A stretch of DNA of 33,856 bases from DASYQV01 sp036005125 (GCA_036005125.1 DASYQV010000292.1:1-33856); one strand, 5' to 3'. Numbered from the stretch's first letter, positions 1 to 7,897 are shown. The notes: generated from the sequence alone by a model not told the origin. A program made the numbers and translations.

Positions 1-91
1 TTTGAACGATTTCAAAGAAACCATTCAGGGCTCCGCGTCTCGGCGGCTTCCGCGGCCCGCTGACAGTAGAATCAGTCAAGACTGCCCGACT

Positions 92-1510
92 GTGAAAAAT
101 TACGAACACTTCTACATCGACGGCGCGTGGCACGCGCCGGCCGGCACCGGGACCATCGACGTTCGGTCGGCAGCGACCGAGGAGGTCATCGGCCGCATTC
201 CGGAGGCCACTGCCGAGGACGTCGACCGGGCGGTTGCCGCCGCGCGCAGGACGTTCGACGTCGGCTGGGCGCTGACGGCGGCCGCCGAGCGCGCCGACTG
301 GCTCAAGAAGCTCGCCGGGGCGCTCGAGACGCGCGTGAACGACATCGCGACGACGATCAGCCAGGAAGTGGGCATGCCGATCACGATGTCGACGATTGTT
401 CAGGCTCAGCTTCCTGTGACCGTCACGCGCAGCTTCGCCGACCTGATTGCCGCGATGGATCTCGAAGAGAAGGTGGGAAACTCGGTGGTCGTGCGAGAGC
501 CGTTCGGAGTCGTCGGCATGATCACGCCCTGGAACTATCCCCTCCACCAAATCATGGCGAAGGTGGCGCCGGCCATTGCGGCCGGCTGCACGATGGTGCT
601 CAAGCCGTCGGAAGTGGCGCCGCTCAACAGCTATCTGCTCGCCGAGGCGGCAATGGAGATCGGTCTGCCTCCCGGCGTGCTGAACATCGTGCACGGTGAA
701 GGGCCGACGGTGGGCGAAGCCATCGCTCGACATCCGGACGTGGACATGGTCAGCTTCACCGGCTCGGTTCGCGCGGGCCAGCGGGTGTCGAGTCTGGCGG
801 CGGAGACGATCAAGAAGGTGACGCTCGAGCTCGGCGGCAAGTCGGCGTTCGTCGTGCTCGACGATGCGCCGTTCGAGAAGGCGATTCCCGCGGGCGTGAA
901 CAACGCGATGCTGAACTCCGGACAGACCTGCTCGGCGTGGACCAGGATGGTCGTGCCGCGCGCGCGCCTCAACGATGTGCTCGAGTTGGCGTCGGCTGCT
1001 GTCGCCAAGCTGAAACTCGGCGATCCGCTCGATCCGAAGACGCGGCTCGGGCCGCTGGTGTCGGAACCGCAGCGGCAACGCGTCGAGGGCTACATCCGGA
1101 CGGGCATCGCGGAAGGGGCGCGGCTGATTACCGGCGGCCGCAGGCCTCCGGAATTCACGCGCGGACACTACGTCGAGCCGACGATCTTCGCTGACGTTCG
1201 ACCGGCGATGACGATTGCGCGGGAAGAGATCTTCGGACCGGTGCTGAGCATCCTCCCGTACGAGAGCGAAGAGGAAGCCGTCGCCATCGCGAACGACACG
1301 ACGTATGGTCTCGCCGGCGGCGTCTGGTCGGGCGACAAGGAGCGCGCGCTGCGGGTGGCGCGGCGGATGCGCACCGGTCAGGTCGATGTCAACGGCGGGC
1401 GGTTCAATCCGCTCGCGCCCTTCGGCGGCTACAAGCGGTCGGGCATCGGCCGCGAGTTCGGGAAGTACGGGCTCGACGAGTACTTCCAGATCAAGTCGCT
1501 TCAATGGTGA
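92..1510 (+). CDS. NAD(P)-dependent aldehyde dehydrogenase
   Basis: Oxidises an aldehyde to the carboxylate with NAD(P)+ in the cytoplasm; the substrate cannot be told from sequence. From the GTG at 92 the protein is 472 aa, normal for the ALDH superfamily. Visible motifs are MITPWNYPL (cofactor-binding region), FTGSVRAG, the general-base glutamate in LELGGK (E246), the nucleophile in NSGQTC (C280; the 34-residue spacing from E246 is the family norm), EEIFGPV and the C-terminal PFGGYKRSGIGRE. The frame stays open to a TTG at position 2, but those 30 residues do not look like an ALDH N-terminus, while KNYEHFYIDGAW right after the GTG does. No strong Shine-Dalgarno is visible. The stop overlaps the next gene by 7 nt (ATGGTGA), so the two are probably cotranscribed. 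Family certain, substrate unknown. Confidence 0.93.
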   Translation: MKNYEHFYIDGAWHAPAGTGTIDVRSAATEEVIGRIPEATAEDVDRAVAAARRTFDVGWALTAAAERADWLKKLAGALETRVNDIATTISQEVGMPITMSTIVQAQLPVTVTRSFADLIAAMDLEEKVGNSVVVREPFGVVGMITPWNYPLHQIMAKVAPAIAAGCTMVLKPSEVAPLNSYLLAEAAMEIGLPPGVLNIVHGEGPTVGEAIARHPDVDMVSFTGSVRAGQRVSSLAAETIKKVTLELGGKSAFVVLDDAPFEKAIPAGVNNAMLNSGQTCSAWTRMVVPRARLNDVLELASAAVAKLKLGDPLDPKTRLGPLVSEPQRQRVEGYIRTGIAEGARLITGGRRPPEFTRGHYVEPTIFADVRPAMTIAREEIFGPVLSILPYESEEEAVAIANDTTYGLAGGVWSGDKERALRVARRMRTGQVDVNGGRFNPLAPFGGYKRSGIGREFGKYGLDEYFQIKSLQW

Positions 1511-2172
1511 CGGCGCTTACGGGCGCGCTCGCGGGCGCCGTGCACGTGCTCTCGGGGCCGGACCACCTGGCGGCGGTGACGCCGCTCGCCATCGCGCGGC
1601 GGCGTGGAAGCTGGCTTACCGGTTGGGCATGGGGAGTCGGCCACGCGTCGGGGGTGACGGCTGTTGCGGCCGTGGCGGTTATGCTTCGTGATCTCCTCCC
1701 GCCGGTCGAGCTGATCGCGTCGTGGAGCGAGAAGATCGTTGGCGGCGCATTGATCGCCGTTGGACTATGGGCACTCCGTCGCGGTTTGCGGATTCAGCCC
1801 GCATCCCATGTGCACAACGGGATTCCACACGATCACGTTCACATCCAGGCGGGGCCTGCCATCGTGCGTCGCCTGGGCCATGGGCACGCGTCGTTCCTCA
1901 TGGGCGTGCTGCACGGCATGGCGGGCAGCTCTCATTTCCTTGGCGTCCTCCCGGCGCTGGCGTTGCCGACAGCCTCTGCGGCGTTCACGTATATCGCTGC
2001 GTTCGGTCTCGCAACCGTGGCCGCGATGACGACATTTACCGCCCTCGTCGGGGTGGCCGCGGGGTGGTCGCGGGCCACGAGCGCGTATGCGTATCGAACC
2101 GTGGTGTTCGCGGGCGCCGCGCTCGCGATGGGCGTGGGAGGCTTCTGGCTGATGCATTCCGCGGTTTTCTGA
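1504..2172 (+). CDS. UreH/NiCoT-like nickel/cobalt transport membrane protein
   Basis: Integral membrane protein of 222 aa with about six hydrophobic segments. The first helix carries HVLSGPDHLAAV, an H-x5-D-H arrangement close to the H-x4-DH metal signature of nickel/cobalt permeases and UreH-like proteins. A second glycine/histidine helix follows (GWAWGVGHASG). A cytoplasmic or periplasmic loop near residues 100-115 is histidine-rich (HVHNGIPHDHVH), and HGHASFLMGVLHG begins the second half. These are typical of Ni2+/Co2+ movers, but direction (uptake or efflux) cannot be judged. It starts inside the aldehyde dehydrogenase stop region, implying translational coupling; no urease or hydrogenase gene is nearby to show what the metal is for. 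The next gene converges only 10 bp downstream. Confidence 0.75.
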   Translation: MVTALTGALAGAVHVLSGPDHLAAVTPLAIARRRGSWLTGWAWGVGHASGVTAVAAVAVMLRDLLPPVELIASWSEKIVGGALIAVGLWALRRGLRIQPASHVHNGIPHDHVHIQAGPAIVRRLGHGHASFLMGVLHGMAGSSHFLGVLPALALPTASAAFTYIAAFGLATVAAMTTFTALVGVAAGWSRATSAYAYRTVVFAGAALAMGVGGFWLMHSAVF

Positions 2173-2182
2173 CGCGAGAGCC

Positions 2183-3706
2183 TTATCGCGCGTAGTCGGT
2201 TTGGACGGCCTCTCCCGCCTGATAGCGCGCGCGATCGTCAGGACGGTAGATGCGCACCTGACCCGCAATTTCGGCCATCGGCGGCCAATCGAGCCTGCCG
2301 AGTGCGCCCGACGTGAACCGCTCGCGAAATGGTTGCTCTTCGAAACGCTCGAACAACAGGAACGGTTCGTACCCCTGCTCACGGACGAACACGAGCGCCC
2401 GATCGAGCCACGCCGGATCCAGCATGTCCCACACGAGGGTGGGCCGACCGGAATAGTACCGCACGCTGCCGCTTTCCAGCGCGGTCACCACGAGGGCATT
2501 CGACGGCAGCCGGCGAGCGACGTAGTCGCCGGCGCGGACGTAGCGTGACTCGAGCTGCGCCAGGCGGAACACCTGCCGGGTGCGCGCTTCGTACACCAGA
2601 CCGACGGCGACCGCCAGGGTCACGGCCGCTGTCACGATTCCTGCCGTTCGCGGCGACACACGTGCGGCACACGCGTCGATGGTTGCCACCATCAGGATTG
2701 CGACGAGCGGCAGCGCCGGGAGCAGAAACCGCAGGTACCACCAATCCTCGAACACCATGTATGGCAGATAACACGCGACGTTCACGACCGCGAGCGCGGC
2801 GAGCAGCCACACAACGGCGCGAGGCCGCACCATCAGCGGCGCGATCATCGCGAGAAGAGTCACGGGCGTCCCGGTCTCGAGATACCACCGCGCGTAACGG
2901 GCGGCGTTCGGCCCGATGTGAGAAGTCGAGAACAACGCACTCAACGATCCGTATCCGGAACCGAACGGCGAGCCATACAACGAGTGCTGGATGGCGGCCG
3001 TGGCGAGACACCCCGGGATGCATCCGAGCGCGAAGACAGCTGCGTCGCCGTACCGGTCGCGGAGCGGCGGTCCGGGCCGCGCGAGCAGGAAGAGGCCGAT
3101 GACGATTCCCAAGGGGAGCAGGTTAGGCCGCGTGAGAATCGCGGCGGAGCCGGCCAATCCCGCGCACAGGACGTCCCGGCGCCGATCGCCGAGGGCGAAC
3201 GCGGCCGCAAGCGTCCACCACGCGGCCGCGGGCACGTCGCTCATCGGCTGCATGAGTTGAAACAGAAAGACAGGGCTGCACGAGGTCACGAGCGCTGCGC
3301 AGACGCCCACCCGGGGGTTGATCCGGCGTCCCACGAGAAACGTGCTCCAGACGAGCAACGCACCCATGACGGGAACGACGAGGAAGATGGCCTGGCGACC
3401 GCCAACCAGTTGAAACACGGCCATCACGAGCGACAAGCCGGCCGGACAGATCGGCGCAGTGGCTCCCCTCGTCGTCGGCGAGACGATGTGGCCGGCCGGC
3501 GCGAACGTTTCGGCGGCCAAAGGCCAGGGCGCCCGGAGGGCCAGCGGCTCGGTCACGTGAAGCCGGCCGGACGCCCAACGCTCCGCCTGGTGCGCGTAAC
3601 AGTACGAATCGGATCCGCCTACCGCGAACGTGCCCCAGTGCAGGCCCGCGATCATCGTGCCGGCGGCCAGGGCGGCCGCCACGATGGCAGCGAAGCTCCG
3701 CCTCAA
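2183..3706 (-). CDS. GT39-like polytopic membrane glycosyltransferase
   Basis: Large polytopic membrane protein resembling the ArnT/PMT (glycosyltransferase family 39) group, which transfers sugars from polyprenyl-phosphate donors outside the membrane. After the first hydrophobic helix comes an acidic loop (GGSDSYCYAHQAERW) like the catalytic loop of that fold, then about ten more hydrophobic segments and a soluble C-terminal domain of about 130 residues. The frame is open to an ATG at 3916, but that would overlap the preceding gene by 59 nt and translate a palindromic intergenic region; the TTG at 3706 just before LRRSFAAIVAAAL is my preferred start, with GTG 3682 and ATG 3658 as alternatives. 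It follows a DPM1-like GT2 on the same strand, a usual pairing in which GT2 makes the lipid-linked sugar donor. Ends in TAA. Assignment is at fold level; the acceptor is unknown. Confidence 0.7.
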   Translation of the reverse strand: MRRSFAAIVAAALAAGTMIAGLHWGTFAVGGSDSYCYAHQAERWASGRLHVTEPLALRAPWPLAAETFAPAGHIVSPTTRGATAPICPAGLSLVMAVFQLVGGRQAIFLVVPVMGALLVWSTFLVGRRINPRVGVCAALVTSCSPVFLFQLMQPMSDVPAAAWWTLAAAFALGDRRRDVLCAGLAGSAAILTRPNLLPLGIVIGLFLLARPGPPLRDRYGDAAVFALGCIPGCLATAAIQHSLYGSPFGSGYGSLSALFSTSHIGPNAARYARWYLETGTPVTLLAMIAPLMVRPRAVVWLLAALAVVNVACYLPYMVFEDWWYLRFLLPALPLVAILMVATIDACAARVSPRTAGIVTAAVTLAVAVGLVYEARTRQVFRLAQLESRYVRAGDYVARRLPSNALVVTALESGSVRYYSGRPTLVWDMLDPAWLDRALVFVREQGYEPFLLFERFEEQPFRERFTSGALGRLDWPPMAEIAGQVRIYRPDDRARYQAGEAVQTDYAR

Positions 3707-3763
3707 ACCGCCTGGAAACCTTGCCGCGGACAGGCTACGCTTCCCTGCCGGACAGCGTCTCTT

Positions 3764-3856
3764 GGCCTCGCTTCGCGAGGCCTCGACATCTCCTAACCTG
3801 AGGCCAAAGGAAAAACTTGCCTGATTCGCCACAGTTGTGGCCTTAGGAGATGTCGA
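3764..3856. repeat. Compound hairpin between GT2 and GT39-like genes
   Basis: Two adjacent inverted repeats fill the gap between the two glycosyltransferase genes. The first (3764-3782) has 8-bp arms GGCCTCGC/GCGAGGCC around TTC. The second has perfect 14-bp arms, 3783-3796 and 3843-3856, around a 46-nt loop. The first hairpin and its flank (GTCTCTTGGC then CGCTTCGCG) resemble the hairpin module of the small element at 8294-8380 and 11619-11761, with stem bases changed on both sides. It could be a transcription attenuator in this minus-strand operon or a diverged relative of that element. Confidence 0.6.
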
Positions 3857-3857
3857 G

Positions 3858-4547
3858 TCATCGGAAGCGGTTGGACACCAGCACCGAAATCGCGCGCACG
3901 CCGTCGTGCCAGCCAATCTTCTTGCCTTGCGCGCGCGAGCGCGCGTCGAAGCGCACGGGGAGCTCGTGGATGCGATGGCCGCGACGCAGCAGCTTGGACG
4001 TGATCTCCGGCTCGATGTCGAAACGATTGGCCGTCAGGCGGAGCGAGCGCGCGATCTCGGTGCGCATCACCTTGTAGCATGTCTCCATATCCGTGAGCCG
4101 CGAGCCGTAGAGGACGTTGGTCAATCCCGTGAGAAGCCGGTTCGCCGCGACGCTCGCCCACGGCGCCTGCGACTGGCCCTGCAGGAACCGGGAGCCGTAG
4201 ACCACATCCGCCTGTCCCATGAGGATCGGCTGCACGAGGCCCGCAAGCTGCCGCGGATCCAGCTCGAGATCGGCATCCTGAATGGCGATGATCGAGCCGC
4301 GCGCCTGTTGCAGCCCGAGCCGGATTGCGCTTCCCTTTCCGGCATTCCGGGCCGCGTGGATCACGGTGACGGGGAGACCGTCACCGATGGCCGTCTCGAG
4401 CACGTCGTGCGTTCCGTCCGTCGAACCGTCGTCAACGACCAGTACTTCTCGCGCCACGGGCAGCTCCATGGCGACGAGACGATCGAGCACGGCCCTGACG
4501 GTGCGCGCTTCGTTGAAGACGGGGACGATGATGGAGAGAAGGGGCAA
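3858..4547 (-). CDS. DPM1-like glycosyltransferase family 2 protein
   Basis: Soluble GT-A fold glycosyltransferase of 229 aa that probably transfers a sugar from a nucleotide sugar to polyprenyl phosphate at the cytoplasmic face of the membrane. The N-terminus LLSIIVPVFNEART, then VVDDGSTDGT and QDADLELDP (the metal-binding DxD region) are the standard motifs; YGSRFLQGQ and DMETCYKVMR are typical of the DPM1/polyprenol-phosphate mannosyltransferase-like branch. There are no C-terminal membrane helices, so it is the short DPM1 form. The start is TTG at 4547, with AGGA about 11 nt upstream. It lies upstream of the GT39-like gene on the same strand, consistent with a donor-synthesis and transfer pair. 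The exact sugar is not visible. Confidence 0.85.
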   Translation of the reverse strand: MPLLSIIVPVFNEARTVRAVLDRLVAMELPVAREVLVVDDGSTDGTHDVLETAIGDGLPVTVIHAARNAGKGSAIRLGLQQARGSIIAIQDADLELDPRQLAGLVQPILMGQADVVYGSRFLQGQSQAPWASVAANRLLTGLTNVLYGSRLTDMETCYKVMRTEIARSLRLTANRFDIEPEITSKLLRRGHRIHELPVRFDARSRAQGKKIGWHDGVRAISVLVSNRFR

Positions 4548-4635
4548 ACAGAAGTCCTGTCGTTCTGTGTTCCCTGGCTGATTTGCCGGTTCGTGTTCAG
4601 GTCCGGGTTCGCGTTGCCGTGCCGGAAGAACAGGA

Positions 4636-5325
4636 TCACGGCTTCTTCTTCGCCGCCCCTTTCACCGACACCTTCGGCGGCTCTTTCACGGGCGCCGGTC
4701 TGTACGTGATTTCAGCGTTGCTGATGACCGCGATAGGACGGCCCGGCGCGCTGAAGTTGTCGGTGCCGTCGACGCGCAGCACGGACAGCTTTTCGCCGAG
4801 AATGCTCACCATTTCCTCTTCGGCTGGAATCTCGATTTCGATCCGCTCCGTCCCCGTCGGTGCGACCGCCTTGACGCCGCCAGGGCCGGCACCGCCGCCG
4901 ATGCGCTCAACCAGATTAGCCGGTCCGCGGAACTCGTTCTGGATGATCGCGCGGGACAGGAGGGTGTTGTCGGCGGTCAGGACACCCACCGTCGCGGTGT
5001 ACTTCCGATAGGCGCGGTTGGATTTGACGAGCTCCTCGGAGTAGGTGTGCCGGTTGTGTAGGTCGAACATGAGCGTCACCGGCCCGGTGTGGGGCGGGAG
5101 CTTGAGGATGATGCCATCCTTCGGATCGCGTCCGCTCAGCACGTCGCAATAGACACGGTGCGTATTGACACCGGTCCCGAGCACCGATGGACACTCGAGC
5201 GGCGCCGGCTCGGTCTGCGGAGGCGCGGGCTTGGGCGGCGGACGGCGAACGGGGCGCTTTGTCTGAGCCGCCGCGGGCAGCGCGAGGGTCGCAGACAAGA
5301 GGCCGATAATCAACCACCGCATCAT
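4636..5325 (-). CDS. Secreted protein of unknown function, Pro/Lys-rich ends
   Basis: Not recognised. A 229-aa protein beginning MMRW, with a clear signal peptide (WLIIGLLSATLALPAAAQ) and probable cleavage after AAA or AAQ. A short proline/lysine-rich linker follows (RPPPKPAPPQ), then a globular domain with two cysteines (LECPSV and RVYCDVL, possibly disulfide-bonded) and a beta-rich pattern, and a basic tail GAAKKKP. The upstream ATG at 5343 is possible, but GGAG sits 9-12 nt before the ATG at 5325, which therefore decides the start. It follows folE on the minus strand with only a heptamer array between them, so it is probably in the same transcript, but nothing links it to folate metabolism. 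Probably periplasmic. Confidence 0.7.
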   Translation of the reverse strand: MMRWLIIGLLSATLALPAAAQTKRPVRRPPPKPAPPQTEPAPLECPSVLGTGVNTHRVYCDVLSGRDPKDGIILKLPPHTGPVTLMFDLHNRHTYSEELVKSNRAYRKYTATVGVLTADNTLLSRAIIQNEFRGPANLVERIGGGAGPGGVKAVAPTGTERIEIEIPAEEEMVSILGEKLSVLRVDGTDNFSAPGRPIAVISNAEITYRPAPVKEPPKVSVKGAAKKKP

Positions 5326-5347
5326 TGGTACATCTCCGCGCACAACC

Positions 5348-5388
5348 CAGCAGGCAGCAGGCAGCAGGCAGCTGCGCGCTGCCTGCTA
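5348..5388. repeat. Heptamer array (GGCAGCA type) after folE
   Basis: About three units of CAGGCAG followed by the converging GCTGCCTGC, so one end folds as a 9-bp inverted repeat (GCAGGCAGC/GCTGCCTGC). It fills the gap between the folE stop and the next minus-strand gene. The TAG stop of folE is the edge of the array. Confidence 0.85.
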
Positions 5389-6000
5389 GTCGGTCACGCA
5401 CGCGAGGCCGGCGCCCGGAGGCAGCGACGTTGGCACCGCGCCTCGGTGCTTGATCAGCTCGAGGAACTCCATCCTCGTCCGCGCGTGATCGCGGAAGGCG
5501 CCGAGCATGGCGCTCGTCAGCGCAAACGAGTTCTGCTTTTCGACGCCGCGCATCGACATGCAGAGGTGAGTGCCTTCGACGACCACCGCGACACCCAGCG
5601 GATCGACCTTCTCTCGTATCGTTTCCGCAATCTGGTTCGTCATCCGCTCCTGGATCTGGAGCCGCCGGGCGAAGACTTCCACGAGCCGCGGAATCTTGCT
5701 GAGACCGATCACTTGCCGACGCGGGATATATGCGACGTGGCACCTGCCGAAGAACGGCAACAGGTGGTGCTCGCAGAGGCTGTAGAAGTCGATGTCCTTG
5801 ACGATCACCATCTCGCTATAATCGACGGTAAACAGCGCGCCATTGAGCACGGCATCGACATCGGCAGCGTAGCCGCTGGTCAGGAACCTGAGCGCCTGCT
5901 CGACGCGAGCGGGCGTACGGAGGAGACCTTCGCGGTCAGGATTCTCTCCCAGCTCCACCAGCAGTTGCCGTATGAGCTCTACCATCAGCGTATTGTACAT
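5386..6000 (-). CDS. folE: GTP cyclohydrolase I
   Basis: Converts GTP to 7,8-dihydroneopterin triphosphate, the first step of tetrahydrofolate (and, in some bacteria, queuosine or biopterin) synthesis; a cytoplasmic homodecamer in known members. The zinc ligands are visible: C76 and H79 in SLCEHHLLPF and C147 in THLCMSMRG, with the same 3- and 71-residue spacings as the E. coli enzyme. GRCHVAYIP, ERMTNQIA and MRGVEKQNS are further family motifs. The ATG at 6000 gives 204 aa; the ATG at 5985 (MVELIRQLL) is a good alternative, since the first overlaps the divergent TPR gene by 29 nt. The reading frame continues upstream, but that part is antisense to the TPR gene. Its TAG stop opens a heptamer array. 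Confidence 0.95.
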   Translation of the reverse strand: MYNTLMVELIRQLLVELGENPDREGLLRTPARVEQALRFLTSGYAADVDAVLNGALFTVDYSEMVIVKDIDFYSLCEHHLLPFFGRCHVAYIPRRQVIGLSKIPRLVEVFARRLQIQERMTNQIAETIREKVDPLGVAVVVEGTHLCMSMRGVEKQNSFALTSAMLGAFRDHARTRMEFLELIKHRGAVPTSLPPGAGLACVTD

Positions 6001-6697
6001 CGCGCTTTTCACGGTCGCCGGCGCAGCCGATCCGGACGCGCTGTACCGCGATCGCGACAACCTCGCGAGCGCGCGCCAGGCGGCCGGGATCTGGGCGGCA
6101 CGACTCGAGAAGGATCCGCGGGACTTCGAAGCCGCCTGGAAGCTCGCACGCGCACAGTACTGGCTGGGCGGACACGGGACGCAGGCCGAGCGGCGGAAAG
6201 ATCTCGAGCGCGGTGTCGAGGCTGGACGGCAGGCGGCGACGATCAATCCGGCGCGGCCCGAAGGTCACTTCTGGATGGCCGCCAACATGGGCACCCTGGC
6301 CGAATCGTTCGGCCTGCGCCAGGGTCTCAGGTATCGCGGCCCGATACGTGACTCGCTCGAGACCGTGCTGAAGATCAATCCGGCGTTTCAGAACGGCTCC
6401 GCCGATCGCGCGCTCGGACGCTGGTACTTGAAAGTGCCGGCCCTCTTCGGTGGCAGCAAGCGGAAATCGGAAGAGCACCTGCGCAAGTCCCTCACATACA
6501 ACCCCGACAACACCATCTCGCACTTCTTCCTGGCGGAGACGCTGTTCGAGCTGGATCGCGACGCCGAGGCGGGCAAGGAACTGGAGAAGGTCCTTGCGGT
6601 GCCGATCGATCCCGAATGGGCGCCCGAGGATCGGGAGTACAAGCGAAGGGCCGAGGCGATCCTGACGAGGATGCGCCGAGAGGGCCGCGTCAAGTGA
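5972..6697 (+). CDS. Secreted TPR-repeat protein
   Basis: A 241-aa protein with a short hydrophobic N-terminus (ISVLYIALFTVAGAA) that looks like a signal peptide, followed by helical repeats: ASARQAAGIWAARLEKDP, FEAAWKLARAQYWLG, PEGHFWMAANMG, SEEHLRKSLTYNPDN and ISHFFLAETLFELDRDAEA. These fit tetratricopeptide repeats and resemble TRAP-transporter T-component-like proteins, which are periplasmic TPR scaffolds, but no TRAP permease lies nearby. The ATG at 5972 has no clear Shine-Dalgarno and overlaps the start of the divergent folE; a later start would lose the signal peptide. Partner unknown. Confidence 0.75.
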   Translation: MSSTISVLYIALFTVAGAADPDALYRDRDNLASARQAAGIWAARLEKDPRDFEAAWKLARAQYWLGGHGTQAERRKDLERGVEAGRQAATINPARPEGHFWMAANMGTLAESFGLRQGLRYRGPIRDSLETVLKINPAFQNGSADRALGRWYLKVPALFGGSKRKSEEHLRKSLTYNPDNTISHFFLAETLFELDRDAEAGKELEKVLAVPIDPEWAPEDREYKRRAEAILTRMRREGRVK

Positions 6698-6748
6698 TGC
6701 GCGGCCCGGCGGAATTTGACGACAACTATCGACAACTATACTGAGGAC

Positions 6749-6955
6749 ATGTCGGTCAACGAGCAGTTGTCGCGTGAGCTGCGCGACGCGGTGGCGCGTT
6801 TGACGCCAGACGAGCGAATCATGCTGGCGCTCCGGCTGGGCGACGAAGCCGTGGCACTCTATTGCTCGGCTCAGGGTCTCGATCCGGCCACCGGGCGGGC
6901 GACTCTCGCAGCCCTGCGCCAGGCAGGCCGGCGTCCGTTGCGCGCGGCGCGTTGA
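6749..6955 (+). CDS. Small helical protein, possible antitoxin partner
   Basis: 68-aa acidic/basic amphipathic protein (ELRDAVARLTPDERIMLALRLGDEAV, shown here as helix-rich; core motif LTPDERIMLALRLGD). The frame opens at 6716, but ATG 6749 preceded by GAGG is more likely to start it. It has no predicted membrane segment. Its stop overlaps the start of the nucleotidyltransferase by one base (TGATG), so the two are translationally coupled. Short helical proteins directly upstream of, and overlapping, an AbiEii/MNT-like nucleotidyltransferase are commonly antitoxins or binding partners; this role is inferred from position only. I do not recognise the family. Confidence 0.6.
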   Translation: MSVNEQLSRELRDAVARLTPDERIMLALRLGDEAVALYCSAQGLDPATGRATLAALRQAGRRPLRAAR

Positions 6956-7485
6956 TGACGCTGATTGGCGAGGTGGCGGGACATCTGCACGCCGGGGGCG
7001 TTTCCTTCGCGCTCGTCGGCGCCGCCGCGCTCGCGGCGCATGGGGTGGCCCGCGCCAGCCTCGACATCGATCTGCTTGTCACCGATCTTCGGGTCCTCGA
7101 TCCGGAATTCTGGCGCTCTGTCTCGGCTCGGACCGCGGTGGAGGTGCGTCGCGGCGATGCGGATGATCCGCTCGCCGGCGTCGTCCGTTGCGGTGTCGGC
7201 AGTCTTCGACCGGTGGACGTCGTCGTCGGCCGGCACCGCTGGCAGCGTGAGGCGATCGAACGGGCGGAACCGGTCACCGTCGAAGAGGTGACACTGCCGG
7301 TGGTGACGGCTGTCGATCTGGTGCTTCTGAAGCTCTTTGCCGGCGGTATTCAGGACGAGCTCGACATCCGCCTGCTGCTGGCGACGTCGGGCGGCGAGGT
7401 CATCGCCAGGAAGGTCGACACGGCCGCGGCGGTGCTCCCGGAAAGCGCGCAAGCACTCTGGAATCGACTGATGTCCGGCCCGTGA
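6955..7485 (+). CDS. AbiEii/MNT-like nucleotidyltransferase
   Basis: 176-aa predicted nucleotidyltransferase of the polymerase-beta fold. FALVGAAALAAHG (residues 18-30) followed by RASLDIDLLV (33-42) gives the G-x-A/D-x-D pattern with the metal-binding aspartates D37 and D39; a later VTAVDLVLLKLFAG segment, next to an acidic DELDI stretch, matches the second half of the AbiEii/DUF1814-type domain. Such enzymes act as toxins of type IV or MNT/HEPN-like modules, or as substrate-adding enzymes. The ATG at 6955 overlaps the upstream small ORF. It is shorter than typical AbiEii toxins (about 300 aa), closer to minimal MNT-like or 'nucleotidyltransferase family' proteins. Target unknown; a toxin role is inference. 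Confidence 0.7.
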   Translation: MTLIGEVAGHLHAGGVSFALVGAAALAAHGVARASLDIDLLVTDLRVLDPEFWRSVSARTAVEVRRGDADDPLAGVVRCGVGSLRPVDVVVGRHRWQREAIERAEPVTVEEVTLPVVTAVDLVLLKLFAGGIQDELDIRLLLATSGGEVIARKVDTAAAVLPESAQALWNRLMSGP

Positions 7486-7570
7486 CGGGGTCAGAACGGG
7501 GTCAGACCGGGGTCAGAACGGGGTCAGACCCTGGTGATGGGGCGTATCAATGTTGGCAATTTTTTCCAAC
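7486..7570. repeat. REP-like GGGGTCAG repeats plus short hairpin
   Basis: Four direct copies of GGGGTCAGAMC with an 11-bp period (7489-7530) follow the nucleotidyltransferase stop; 20 bases on is GTTGG-CAATTTTTT-that is, arms GTTGG (7552-7556) and CCAAC (7566-7570) around a T-rich loop. GGGGTCAG repeats next to T-rich hairpins resemble REP sequences mobilised by IS200-like RAYT proteins; no RAYT gene is present here, so this is comparison only. The hairpin may also terminate the plus-strand transcript. Confidence 0.6.
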
Positions 7571-7612
7571 TGATTGCGTCAACCGATCGCGGCCGTGAAC
7601 CCGCGACGCCGC

Positions 7613-7897
7613 TCACTCCGCGTGCACGATGCGGATCATCGGCTCGTAGATGCGTGTGCCACGACACTCGGGGCACTTGCCCGGCTTGGCGAGCTTCTCG
7701 TCGTCGAACACGAAGCCACACGACTTGCAGCGTGCCGGCGCAATCTCGACGACGTCACCTCGGACCCGCGCGGAACGGAGCAGATGCCGCAAGTCGTCCT
7801 CGACGTCCGCGCGGGTCATCCCCAGCTCGCGCGCCAGCGACGAAATCGAGCGCGGCTCGTTCGTGAGCAGATCGATCAGGTGCCGTCGAAAGGCCAC
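7613..7897 (-). CDS. HTH plus zinc-ribbon transcriptional regulator
   Basis: 94-aa protein with two parts. Residues 1-50 form a winged-helix-type HTH (FRRHLIDLLTNEPRSIS, then SLARELGMTRADVEDDLRHL). Residues 55-90 form a zinc ribbon with two CxxC knuckles (CKSCGF and CPECRG). This HTH/Zn-ribbon fusion is the form of a small family of predicted transcriptional regulators that is common in archaea and scattered in bacteria. It may also bind RNA. The start at ATG 7897 is supported by the immediate HTH start; a heptamer array begins 14 nt upstream, so the promoter/RBS region is very short or lies in the array. Target genes unknown. Confidence 0.75.
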   Translation of the reverse strand: MAFRRHLIDLLTNEPRSISSLARELGMTRADVEDDLRHLLRSARVRGDVVEIAPARCKSCGFVFDDEKLAKPGKCPECRGTRIYEPMIRIVHAE

